Assembly (NCBI GenBank): GCA_964392725.1
Contig: CAYMPW010000013.1
Span: forward strand, 1 to 39,145
Direction: 5' to 3'
From: CAYMPW01 sp964392725
GTDB lineage: Archaea; Thermoplasmatota; Thermoplasmata; Methanomassiliicoccales; Methanomethylophilaceae
Length of the DNA stretch: 39,145 bases
A program made the position numbers and the translations under genes. Of the stretch, positions 1-8,104 are shown in pieces. Each line of letters opens with the position of its first letter. Position 1 is the stretch's first letter. A model generated the notes under the pieces. The model ran no database searches. It was not told where the DNA came from and was given only the letters and a program-made list of their open reading frames with translations.

Positions 1-42
1 ATGGTTTGTTTGCAACAGACTTGACGTTCTTTTAAAATATGA

Positions 43-60
43 TTAATGACAGGTCATTAA
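43..60. promoter_or_regulatory. Perfect 18-base palindrome, possible operator
   Basis: TTAATGAC and GTCATTAA are exact inverse complements separated by AG. The element lies just upstream of the TATA-like stretch at 79-86, a suitable place for a dimeric regulator controlling the adhesin operon. The size and symmetry fit winged-helix dimers such as MarR or PadR types, but no regulator can be assigned from sequence alone. Confidence 0.4.
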
Positions 61-78
61 AAAAATAACTTAATTGGG

Positions 79-86
79 TATATATA
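79..86 (+). promoter_or_regulatory. TATA box of the first adhesin operon
   Basis: A TATATATA stretch follows A-rich sequence. Archaeal transcription usually starts 25-27 bases downstream, which would be near 110 and would leave a leader of about 220 bases before the start at 333. The third surface gene has the same TATATATACA context at 31216-31225. Confidence 0.5.
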
Positions 87-109
87 CATCAGATTTTGAT
101 TTGTAACAA

Positions 110-332
110 TCTTAGAGTTTAAACCTTAGAGTAAAAAAGAAGGTTTTGACTGTGAAAAGGAAGAACCGGTCTTTGTAACAGAAGATACGGTTCGATCCGT
201 CGGAAGATTTGAAATATAATTTTCCGAAGGATAATACGAAGAAACATCTCCCTGAGCACACGATTGTTCGGAGAGCTTAACACATGTTCCCTCCCCCTAT
301 GAATACTCGTGGGGGGGGGGGAGATGAGTATA
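110..332 (+). promoter_or_regulatory. Long structured 5' leader of adhesin gene 1
   Basis: No gene is seen here. The stretch holds a direct repeat of CTTAGAGT (111-118 and 125-132). Two possible hairpins follow: GAACCG/CGGTTC (163-168 with 188-193) and TCGGAA/TTCCGA (200-205 with 222-227). At the end a C-rich stretch (289-297) faces an 11-G tract (311-321). CTCCCCC (291-297) can pair with GGGGGAG (317-323), covering the ribosome binding site. Many neighbouring genes appear leaderless, so such a leader suggests post-transcriptional control. Confidence 0.45.
311..321 (+). repeat. G11 homopolymer tract over the ribosome binding site
   Basis: Eleven consecutive G residues run into AG and then the candidate starts ATG 324 and ATG 333. 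The 3' end of the tract with AG forms the purine-rich ribosome binding site (GGGGGAG) nine bases before ATG 333. A change in tract length would alter the binding site and its pairing with the C-rich stretch at 289-297. Long G tracts are classic slippage sites in bacterial surface genes. Slippage here is inference. Confidence 0.8.
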
Positions 333-3300
333 ATGAATAATATAATTGAAAAAGTAAACAAAAGACAGATCGGTATTCTTTTTGCCGTTCTGTTGGCATT
401 GTTGATGGTGGCTGTGCCGCTGTCGGCAGTTGATGCGGAAACTTCCGTTGACATAACCGTTACGGTGAAGATTGGAAACGAAATTAATACTGCGTTTGAG
501 AATGAAATTCAACTGAAAGGTATAAGTGGAACTAAAAATGCTTCCGTAACTGCCGGAGTATCAGAAACAATTACAGATGTTGCCCCGGGTGATTATGAAG
601 TATTCGATGTTTCCACAGTACCAGGTATGAAGATAGGAAGCATAGAAGTAACTATGGCTACGAATTATGATATTGTAGCACACAACATTACATACACCGA
701 TACAGTAGGAATAACAGAAAGCGAATTGGATATTACAAAATTCTATGAAGGAATTCAAACAACATTATCTACACCTGGAGAAGTAACAGGATATACATTT
801 GGCGGATGGTATACCGAACAAGAATTAAACAATGAAGTAACAGAAGTACCTACCAACACTAAAGCAGATTACGTAGTATATGCCAAATGGACTTTGGATA
901 CTCCAACGATAAGTGGCATAAGTGAAGGATATAATGGCAATTACGATGGTGCGGATCACAACTTGACAGTAAGTGCAACAGCACCCACTACTGATGGAAC
1001 CAGCTCAGCTTTGAGCGCCTTGGAATACAAGTGGTATACTGTAGATGGAAATGGCAACAAGACGTTGATTAATACAGAGTCAAACGCAAGTGCAAACACA
1101 GCAACTTTAGTTTTAAAGAATGTTACAGATTCGAACAAGTATTGCGTAGAAGTAATATCGAAAAATTCTGCTAATGATAAATTAACAAGATCTGCATTCA
1201 GTGGGAATGTTGATGTAACTATAAACGCAGTCAAGTTAGACGTTACAATCAATGCATGGGCTCAAGGATCTGTTTCATGGTCATGCACAGGTGCAGACAT
1301 AACAGGAATTACCACAACATACGAATTAAAATTATACAAAGGCAGCGCAGATCTCGCGAATATAAAATTCGAAGGTTCAACCAAAGAAACTTCATGGAAC
1401 TTTAAAGATACAATGGAATTGAATGGAGATGGCGATTACATTCTTACGATAACCGCAAAATCTTCAGATACAGCCAATGTTTCAGATAGTGATTTGGAAA
1501 CAAGTGCAGCAGAGACAGTTTACAAACTGACATTCAATTCTAATAAAGATGGCGTTACTGTAAATCCGATATATGCTGTTAAGGGAAGCACAGTTGAAGC
1601 ACCTGCACCCACAACCGCAGGAAATCAGTTATTGGGATGGTTCACAGATAATTCGTTATTCCAGAATGAATATAATTTTAAAACTCCAATAGCAGGATCA
1701 GACGAACTTTTCGCTAAGTGGCAGACTTCTTCGACCAGTGTAACATTTGAGAAGACAGTTGTTACTCAGGAAGGTATAACCGTAAATTACGGAGCAACAC
1801 CAACATTAAAAACTCAGGTGAAGGAAGGATACACTTGCGCCGGATATGTTGTTAAAGGTACGAGTACAGTTTTGTTCTCGAATGAAGGTGTTTTGCAGAG
1901 TAATGTATCTGATTACACAGATTCTGATGGAAAATGGATTTGCAACGAAGCCAGTCTTGTATTGGTTGTAAGCTGGGCTATCAATGCTCCGGATTTCACA
2001 CCCAGTTTTACTGATGTGGATTTCGACGGAGTAGCACAGGTTATCAATTCGAATGTTATAGTTCCCGAAGGAGTAACCGCAAAATATCAGTGGTACAAGG
2101 GAACAAGCAACAGCGGAACGAAGATTGTTGGTGGAGATGGCGCAACATATTCCATAACGAATGTAGCTGATTCCGGAGATTATTTTGTTGAAGTGATCTT
2201 TGAGGATGCAGATCTTGCAGAACCTACGGCAGCTGTTGGAAAAACAATAAAAGCAACGATATCTCAAGTCACTTTATCTTCCCCTACAGAACTTGAATGG
2301 GATACCACAATCGGAACTGCAGAATGGACTGCATCTACAGCGATTACCGGAATAGACATAACATATATTGTTAAGGTATACAAGGACAGTGGTGCAGGTG
2401 TAATATACACATCCGAACCACAGGTTGGAACTACTCTGGACTTGAGCACGGTATTAGTTGAGAAAGGTAAAGGAACATACACATTCACAGTACAGGCAAT
2501 CTCTGGTGCTTCTGGCAATGCTGCCGACAGTGCAGAAACCGACAAATCTGGATCTCTCGCAGTTCATGAAGTAACATTTGATATGCAGGATCATGGCGAT
2601 GGGAAGAGACCAGCGTATGTGATAAACGGAGATACCTACGAATCACCTAAACAGGATGATGTAACCGGATACACATTCGGCGGATGGTTTGATGATGCAG
2701 AGTGTACAGGTTCAGCACACGATTTCCAGGCGGCTGTTGAGGACGACGTTGCACTTTTCGCAAAGTGGACTGTAAACACCCACATTATTAAATTTGATAA
2801 TAATGGGGGAAGTGGATCAGAATTAATGGCCGATTTATCCATAAATTATGATGAAACTAAGGAACTTACGCCTAATGCTTTTACTAATGATGGAAACACA
2901 TTCCTTGGATGGGCCACATCCGCAGAAGGAGATGTGGTGTACAAAGATGGAGTAGCATATGTAATGAAGACTGATAATAATGTGACATTGTATGCAGTGT
3001 GGGGTGCAAATGTAACAACCGAACCAACAGTAACAATCCACAATGAATTTGATTTCATATCAAAGGATTTCACAGGATTCGGAGGTGAAGTTACAGGTGC
3101 AACAGGTACAGTTTATGTTTCATACACCAAAGCTGAAATAAACGCAGAAACAAAACTTATGAGATACAGTACGTCCGGTGCAACCGAAGGCATGGATGAT
3201 CTTGTAGTTGTAAACGTAGAAGATAAATGGTCTGTCGATACGGAAGTTAAAGGAATCATCAAAGCATATGCATACTTTGAATATCAGGACGGAGACAAAT

Positions 3301-3626
3301 TGGCTCACGTAGTATCTTCTGAAATTCCAGTAACTTCAGTAACAAAGACATTTGATTTGGAGTATGTGGGAGATTCTCAAATTCAGAACGAGAATGCCGA
3401 GGCAATAAATGTTGAGAATGTAAAGTTGAAGAATGGTGAGGATTTCAAATTTAAGTTGGCAGTTTCAGATAACGGAGAGTCAATTAAATCCGTCTCATAC
3501 AAAGTCGGCTCTATGGTTAAAACTCTTAGCGAGAGTGGTGGGGTATATACAATACCTGGGAACGTTGTGAAAGGTGACGTAACCATAACGGTAGAAGAGA
3601 ATCCGAAATTAGCATCTGTCGAATAA
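333..3626 (+). CDS. Secreted InlB-repeat (Listeria-Bacteroides repeat) surface protein
   Basis: Large adhesin-like protein of about 1097 residues. From ATG 333 it begins MNNIIEKVNKRQ, then a hydrophobic signal segment ending near AVDA, so it should be exported. ATG 333 is preferred over ATG 324 and GTG 309 because GGGGGAG lies nine bases before it. InlB-type repeats ending in AKW or AVW are seen near residues 130-188, 398-463, 746-813 and 818-890, with GYTFGGW cores. A more diverged copy lies near 470-549. Ig-like stretches (YKWY, YQWY) lie near 229-276 and 583-624. Unlike the next protein it has no C-terminal membrane segment, so it is either released or held by a partner. It is 14 bases upstream of the next gene and probably co-transcribed. 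The family often acts in attachment. The ligand is unknown. Confidence 0.85.
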   Translation: MNNIIEKVNKRQIGILFAVLLALLMVAVPLSAVDAETSVDITVTVKIGNEINTAFENEIQLKGISGTKNASVTAGVSETITDVAPGDYEVFDVSTVPGMKIGSIEVTMATNYDIVAHNITYTDTVGITESELDITKFYEGIQTTLSTPGEVTGYTFGGWYTEQELNNEVTEVPTNTKADYVVYAKWTLDTPTISGISEGYNGNYDGADHNLTVSATAPTTDGTSSALSALEYKWYTVDGNGNKTLINTESNASANTATLVLKNVTDSNKYCVEVISKNSANDKLTRSAFSGNVDVTINAVKLDVTINAWAQGSVSWSCTGADITGITTTYELKLYKGSADLANIKFEGSTKETSWNFKDTMELNGDGDYILTITAKSSDTANVSDSDLETSAAETVYKLTFNSNKDGVTVNPIYAVKGSTVEAPAPTTAGNQLLGWFTDNSLFQNEYNFKTPIAGSDELFAKWQTSSTSVTFEKTVVTQEGITVNYGATPTLKTQVKEGYTCAGYVVKGTSTVLFSNEGVLQSNVSDYTDSDGKWICNEASLVLVVSWAINAPDFTPSFTDVDFDGVAQVINSNVIVPEGVTAKYQWYKGTSNSGTKIVGGDGATYSITNVADSGDYFVEVIFEDADLAEPTAAVGKTIKATISQVTLSSPTELEWDTTIGTAEWTASTAITGIDITYIVKVYKDSGAGVIYTSEPQVGTTLDLSTVLVEKGKGTYTFTVQAISGASGNAADSAETDKSGSLAVHEVTFDMQDHGDGKRPAYVINGDTYESPKQDDVTGYTFGGWFDDAECTGSAHDFQAAVEDDVALFAKWTVNTHIIKFDNNGGSGSELMADLSINYDETKELTPNAFTNDGNTFLGWATSAEGDVVYKDGVAYVMKTDNNVTLYAVWGANVTTEPTVTIHNEFDFISKDFTGFGGEVTGATGTVYVSYTKAEINAETKLMRYSTSGATEGMDDLVVVNVEDKWSVDTEVKGIIKAYAYFEYQDGDKLAHVVSSEIPVTSVTKTFDLEYVGDSQIQNENAEAINVENVKLKNGEDFKFKLAVSDNGESIKSVSYKVGSMVKTLSESGGVYTIPGNVVKGDVTITVEENPKLASVE

Positions 3627-3640
3627 ACCGAGGTTCTAAC

Positions 3641-6517
3641 ATGAACAGAAATGTTTATGTTACCGGATTGGTGGTCGCCTTGGCGACCATCATGATGGTG
3701 ACATCAATAGCAGTCATATCTGACACATCCGATGCAGACTCCTGTAGGTGGGAGAGTAACGGCGACGATGGTATGAATGCGACGTACAACGATGGTGATG
3801 ATTACATCACCATTAAGTTGGATAAAGATCCGGGAAGTTCCGTATTTGAAGTCATAATAAATGATAAGATATTTGGAGCGAAGGGTCAACACTTTGAGTT
3901 AGATCTAGGTAGAACTTTGACCGAAGATACATATATTGAAGTGATTACGGATAGGTTCAGCGCAAGTTGTACTCTTTCGAAGATTGATATATGTAATACA
4001 ACAGTTAACGTATTTGGAAGTACCAATAATTTCGTAATAAACGATGCAACCGTAACACTTGGAGGAGTTTCGCTTACTAATAACGGAAACGGAACATATA
4101 CAGGTATTGTGGATGTAGGAGAGAAAACATTAACAGTTTCTGATGTAAGAGGTTATGAACCTTATTCTGAGGATGTTACTGTAAACAGTGATGAAATCAC
4201 TGTAAATTTGACTCCTATATCTTATGATATTTCATATAGTGGCATCGATGGAATCACTGGTTCTAACAACAATCCGGGATCATACGATATTGAAGACAAA
4301 GTTACACTCGATAGTGTGGAGAAGATAGGATATACATTCAATGGATGGTACGGTAGTGGTACTAAAACAGAATCCTTTGGACCCGGCGTAACAGGTGTGA
4401 AGACATTCAATGCAGAATGGATTCCTAAAAATTATGAGATAACCGTTAATCCCGCAGGGGGTACATTTGAAGACTCTACTATGAACAAAATTTCGGCAAC
4501 ATATGACAGTCATGAATACACCTTGCCTAAGAAGATACCTGTAAAAGAAGGTTATACTTTCGAAGGGTATTATACCGCAGCTTCTAGCGGAATAATGGTG
4601 TTTGACAAGACAGGTGTTGTTCAGAATGGAGTAAATGGGTTCACAGATGGAAGTGGAAATTGGATTAATGATGGCGACAATATTACGCTCTATGCAGAAT
4701 GGACTCTTACGAAATATACGATAACATATGATTTGAACGGAGGTGTCTTGTCTAGTCCTAATCCTGCTGAGTATACAATCGAAAGTGCGACGTTCACCCT
4801 GAAAAACCCGACAATTCAAAACGGTACATTTTTGGGTTGGACTGGAACAGATTTAACTGAAGCTTCGGAAGAAGTTATAATCGAGACAGGTTCCTTTGGA
4901 TCGAGAACATATACGGCAACTTGGGAAATGATGCCAAATTCTGTAATATACGATTCCGAGGATTTGGAGGTTAAATACAAAGACGGAGAAATCATTGTAT
5001 CTGGTACAATAGTAGGACCTAATACGGAAGTAACACTTTCCGTTAAAGATAAAACCGGATACATAGACCCCAAGATTATGGTTACGGTGAACGGAGCTAC
5101 CGCTACTGAAGTAAAACCAGGAGATTACACTGTTCTCGGAACTACAAGTTTTGAAGTTCAGCGTATTGCAGACACATATTCAATAACATATGTAGATCCT
5201 CTTGAAGCACAGAATGGAAATCCTACGACATATACGATTGAGAGTGAAGTGATATCACTCACTGGCCTTCAGAAAGAGGGCTATACTTTCGGCGGATGGT
5301 TTACAGATAGTAAATTTGAGAATAAAGTAGAATCAATTCCTACAGGATCTACCGGAGCTAAAATATTCTACGCAAAGTGGACTTGTGTAATATCCGCATC
5401 AGTGAATGAAGGTGGATCGATATCTCCTTCCGGTAATGTGGATGTACTCTATGGTGGAAAACAGACATTTACCATCTCTGCGAATAATGGATACCATATA
5501 TCCGATGTTAAAGTAGATGGTATATCTGTAGGAACGGTCAGTTCATATGAATTTGCCTCTGTAGAAAGAGGATACACAATCTCCGTTACTTTTGCTAAGA
5601 ACTCTCCTCCGGGCCCTGATCCACCTAGTCCCGGACCCGAGACCGTAACCATAAAAGCATCTGCAGGCGAAGGCGGATCTATCTCACCCTCCGGTAACGT
5701 AAAAGTTGTCAAAGGAAATGATGTTACTTTCGCAATCACAGCCGACAAAGGATACATAATATCTGATGTAATGGTAAACGGAAAGTCTGTAGGAAAGGTT
5801 GGTTCATACACAATGTCTAAAGTAGCAGCCGATGGAACCATCTCTGTAACTTTCGAAAAGAGTATCGAACCCCAACCCGAAAAAGTACCTACAAGCGATG
5901 ATATCGAAGCGGATTTGAAAGAAAAGGATGACGTAAAATATTTGGTAGATGCAAACGAGATGAAGGATAATGCTTCATCATCTGTATCAACCGATGTATT
6001 GAAAGGTATCCCTGCCGGAAAATCCGTTACTTTCACCGTGATGAAAGATAACGTCGTAGAATACGCAATAACTTTCAGCGCAGATTCCTCATACGTCCCG
6101 GATTCCAAATCAATCGATTTGAGAATTTACGGAAACGATGAATCTTCAACGGAAGTCGAAGAAGCCGCAAAGAAAGCAGGTTCCGACAAATCCTTCTATT
6201 TGGATTTGAAAGCAAGCGGAAAACTCCCAACCGATACAACTGTAAAGTATTTCGTAGGAGCTGACTACAAAGCCGGAGACAAAGTCTCGTTGTACTACTA
6301 CAACGAAACAACCAAAGAAATGGAAAGTCAGAACCAGACTCTCACCGTGGACGCAGACCTCAACGTAACTTTCAAGATATCTCACGCTTCGATATACTCG
6401 TTGCTTGATGTACCCGAAGAAAGTTCCAACATAATGTTGTACGTCATCATAGCTATCGTCGTAGTAGTGGCAATCATTGCTTTGGCATACTTCTTGATGA
6501 GGTCGAGGGATGCCTAA
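3641..6517 (+). CDS. Membrane-anchored InlB-repeat surface protein
   Basis: Protein of 958 residues with an N-terminal signal segment (LVVALATIMMVTSIAV) and a C-terminal membrane anchor near 930-953 followed by RSRDA. InlB-type repeats occur near residues 195-260, 264-355, 357-428 and 512-580. Two copies of a GEGGSISPSGNV-type module follow (about 586-653 and 673-740), resembling the Flg_new_2 bacterial repeat, separated by a proline-rich linker (PPGPDPPSPGPE). A charged domain leads to the anchor. GAGGT lies before ATG 3641. The last part of the gene, from about 5600, uses codons like the rest of the chromosome, while the repeats are more A+T rich. It probably displays the repeats on the cell surface and could hold the unanchored upstream product, which is inference. 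Confidence 0.88.
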   Translation: MNRNVYVTGLVVALATIMMVTSIAVISDTSDADSCRWESNGDDGMNATYNDGDDYITIKLDKDPGSSVFEVIINDKIFGAKGQHFELDLGRTLTEDTYIEVITDRFSASCTLSKIDICNTTVNVFGSTNNFVINDATVTLGGVSLTNNGNGTYTGIVDVGEKTLTVSDVRGYEPYSEDVTVNSDEITVNLTPISYDISYSGIDGITGSNNNPGSYDIEDKVTLDSVEKIGYTFNGWYGSGTKTESFGPGVTGVKTFNAEWIPKNYEITVNPAGGTFEDSTMNKISATYDSHEYTLPKKIPVKEGYTFEGYYTAASSGIMVFDKTGVVQNGVNGFTDGSGNWINDGDNITLYAEWTLTKYTITYDLNGGVLSSPNPAEYTIESATFTLKNPTIQNGTFLGWTGTDLTEASEEVIIETGSFGSRTYTATWEMMPNSVIYDSEDLEVKYKDGEIIVSGTIVGPNTEVTLSVKDKTGYIDPKIMVTVNGATATEVKPGDYTVLGTTSFEVQRIADTYSITYVDPLEAQNGNPTTYTIESEVISLTGLQKEGYTFGGWFTDSKFENKVESIPTGSTGAKIFYAKWTCVISASVNEGGSISPSGNVDVLYGGKQTFTISANNGYHISDVKVDGISVGTVSSYEFASVERGYTISVTFAKNSPPGPDPPSPGPETVTIKASAGEGGSISPSGNVKVVKGNDVTFAITADKGYIISDVMVNGKSVGKVGSYTMSKVAADGTISVTFEKSIEPQPEKVPTSDDIEADLKEKDDVKYLVDANEMKDNASSSVSTDVLKGIPAGKSVTFTVMKDNVVEYAITFSADSSYVPDSKSIDLRIYGNDESSTEVEEAAKKAGSDKSFYLDLKASGKLPTDTTVKYFVGADYKAGDKVSLYYYNETTKEMESQNQTLTVDADLNVTFKISHASIYSLLDVPEESSNIMLYVIIAIVVVVAIIALAYFLMRSRDA

Positions 6518-6776
6518 AGTGGGTGCGAAGGTACTGGAGGAAAAACATCTGATCTCAATCTTATTGTTTCTGAAGGAAAACGGAAGGTGCAATAAGATGA
6601 CGGTCTACAACAACATATCTTCCAACCCTCGCATGCCGGATAAGCTCAACACCCTCGAAGACTCGGGATTGTTGACGCAAACTCAGGACGAAGGTTCACA
6701 CACCGTGTGGTTGACCTTAACATCGAAGGGCGAGAAGGTATCGGAACAACTTCAGATGATTGATTCAATCATCTGA
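6510..6776 (+). CDS. Small winged-helix DNA-binding protein
   Basis: 88 residues with the layout of a one-domain winged helix: a first helix (EEKHLISILLFLKENG), a turn-helix (CNKMTVYNNISSNPRMPDKLNTLEDSGLL) and a wing (GSHTVWLTLTSKGEKV). The family (PadR, MarR or similar) binds DNA as a dimer. The start codon overlaps the end of the adhesin gene by eight bases, which suggests translational coupling, and a GAGG-type binding site lies inside the adhesin tail. It may regulate the surface operon that carries it. That is inference, and no cognate operator is proven. Confidence 0.72.
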   Translation: MPKVGAKVLEEKHLISILLFLKENGRCNKMTVYNNISSNPRMPDKLNTLEDSGLLTQTQDEGSHTVWLTLTSKGEKVSEQLQMIDSII

Positions 6777-6807
6777 AAACTCCGGACTTTCATACGATGG
6801 CAAAAAA

Positions 6808-6829
6808 CCGATACCGGAAACGGTATCGG
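6808..6829 (+). terminator. Hairpin with GAAA loop after the adhesin operon
   Basis: CCGATACCG and CGGTATCGG form a nine-base-pair stem closed by a GAAA tetraloop, 32 bases after the wHTH stop. No T-run follows directly, but T-rich stretches begin at 6845. It could mark the transcript end or protect it. The uninterrupted stem makes chance unlikely. Confidence 0.6.
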
Positions 6830-7015
6830 CAAACCTCTTACCAAATTTTTCCTTTTCCAATTTTTCAAAAATAACAAATTTATGATGTTATCTCACAATT
6901 TCTCCAATTTTCGTCAATATTTAAACAGAACCTTGGCTACCAAACAGCCAACAAATATAAATTAAAAACAACATCCACTATCAATGGTTATAACCCAGCA
7001 CTCGGAGGAATTATA

Positions 7016-7456
7016 ATGGCAGACGTTCGTCAATGTCCCTACTGCGGAGAAATAGTAACATCCCAAAGTGTCAACTGTCCCAAATGTTTCAGAGACATCC
7101 CTCTACCAGAACCTCCGGTCGAACGCATCGGAAGAAAGAAAAAAACCAAAGAAGAGATGAAAAGCAAAAAAGTTATTTTCGCTTTATCGACAATCCCCGC
7201 AATCTTCGGATTATTGGGATTGGGACATATATACCAAGATTACAAAGACAGCCGCGGTTGGTTGTTCCTCGCAGTCGGTCTTTTCGTTTACATCGGAATG
7301 GTTTCCATCGTATTCTTCGGATTCGGACACAGCCTTTTCGTTACCATAGTATCGTCTGTACTGATGGTAATCGCAGCTTTGGTTTACATTTCAACGTTCA
7401 TCGCACAATTGGTGGATTCCTACATGGGATCCTTATTCCAATTCGTTAAATGTTGA
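7016..7456 (+). CDS. Zinc-ribbon membrane protein
   Basis: 146 residues. An N-terminal zinc ribbon (CPYCGEIV...CPKC) is followed by a basic linker (GRKKKTKEEMKSKK) and three hydrophobic segments. The region GLLGLGHIYQDYKDSRGWLFLAVGLF resembles TM2-type small membrane proteins. A strong GGAGGA lies six bases before ATG 7016, and an A+T-rich promoter-like stretch (AAATATAAATT) lies near 6953-6963. The role is unknown. The ribbon should sit on the cytoplasmic side. A second ORF of similar length in another frame is a shadow. Confidence 0.8.
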   Translation: MADVRQCPYCGEIVTSQSVNCPKCFRDIPLPEPPVERIGRKKKTKEEMKSKKVIFALSTIPAIFGLLGLGHIYQDYKDSRGWLFLAVGLFVYIGMVSIVFFGFGHSLFVTIVSSVLMVIAALVYISTFIAQLVDSYMGSLFQFVKC

Positions 7457-8014
7457 TCAGTAAAAACCGTCTTTTCTCCTCTGCATCAAAATCGCAGAGG
7501 ACATAAAAGCAACATCCAAAGCTCTTTTTCCGTCTTTCACGTTCATGGGATCGCCGGGACAGAGTTTATCGTAAGCCAAACGGATTTTTTCGTTTTCCTC
7601 TCCTCTGCTCCTAGCTTTCAATTCCGAATCTATTCTGGAAGAAATTTGGGGCATGGATGTAAAAACCCCAGAAAATCTCCAAGGCTGATTCAACAGATAT
7701 CCGAACATTGTGTTCTGAACGTCATAACAGGCAACGTCTTTCCCGGAAATAATCGCTTTAACCTCTTCCGCAACCTTTTCCAAGGGAACTCCGTTATACA
7801 AATCCGCAGCCAAAAGTCCCGAATTCTGTTCCAGATAATCCAACTTGGATTTTCCCATTTCTTTAGGATCCATATTCAAAATTTCGGAATACACGGCTTC
7901 GCATTCCATGGTTTTCAAATCCACGCCGACAATGGCAATTTCAGCAATCTCGTCATTGGGAAATCCCTCGTTTCCATCAGCTACGATTTGAATCACGAAT
8001 ACGTTGTGTTCCAT
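7457..8014 (-). CDS. DnaQ-like (DEDDh) fold protein with altered active site
   Basis: 185 residues from ATG 8014. A longer reading from TTG 8074 would start upstream of the transcription start predicted from the TATA-like CTATAAAG near 8077-8084. The opening (VFVIQIVADGNEGFPNDEIAEIAIVGV) and the stretches VACYDVQNTMFGYLL and KRALDVAFMSSAIL follow the order of 3'-5' exonuclease motifs of the DnaQ/DEDDh group. The usual D-x-E appears as D-x-N. The late H-x4-D appears as K-x4-V. It is therefore probably a non-catalytic relative. It is divergent from the AddB-like gene and shares its promoter region. Fold assignment is by motif order only. Confidence 0.6.
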   Translation of the reverse strand: MEHNVFVIQIVADGNEGFPNDEIAEIAIVGVDLKTMECEAVYSEILNMDPKEMGKSKLDYLEQNSGLLAADLYNGVPLEKVAEEVKAIISGKDVACYDVQNTMFGYLLNQPWRFSGVFTSMPQISSRIDSELKARSRGEENEKIRLAYDKLCPGDPMNVKDGKRALDVAFMSSAILMQRRKDGFY

Positions 8015-8077
8015 ACACCCACATACAAAATCAGAGTTATGAAATCTTCCCTTATTTGAAATGAACTTGTTCAACTC

Positions 8078-8086
8078 TTTATAGTA
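8078..8086 (+). promoter_or_regulatory. Divergent promoter region, TATA of the AddAB-like operon
   Basis: TTATAGTAA lies about 25 bases before ATG 8105, so the AddB-like mRNA should start at or very near its start codon (leaderless). The complementary strand reads CTATAAAG and can serve the DnaQ-like gene. Confidence 0.5.
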
Positions 8087-8104
8087 AAAATAAGATATAC
8101 GAAT

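Noticed and set aside
43..60. Pairing of the left-edge palindrome with the MarR-type gene at the right edge
   Set aside because: They are 38 kb apart and the MarR gene's own upstream region is outside the window. Nothing in the sequence links them.
309..332. GTG 309 as start of adhesin 1, and GTG 31345 as start of adhesin 3
   Set aside because: GTG 309 would translate through the G tract and push the signal peptide inward. GTG 31345 would place the structured leader in the protein. Internal ATGs with good ribosome binding sites fit better.
5449..6592. Minus-strand open frames under adhesin 2 (5449-6108 and 6146-6592)
   Set aside because: They mirror the repeat composition of the sense gene and show no signal or domain. 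The sense frame has a signal peptide, repeats and an anchor.
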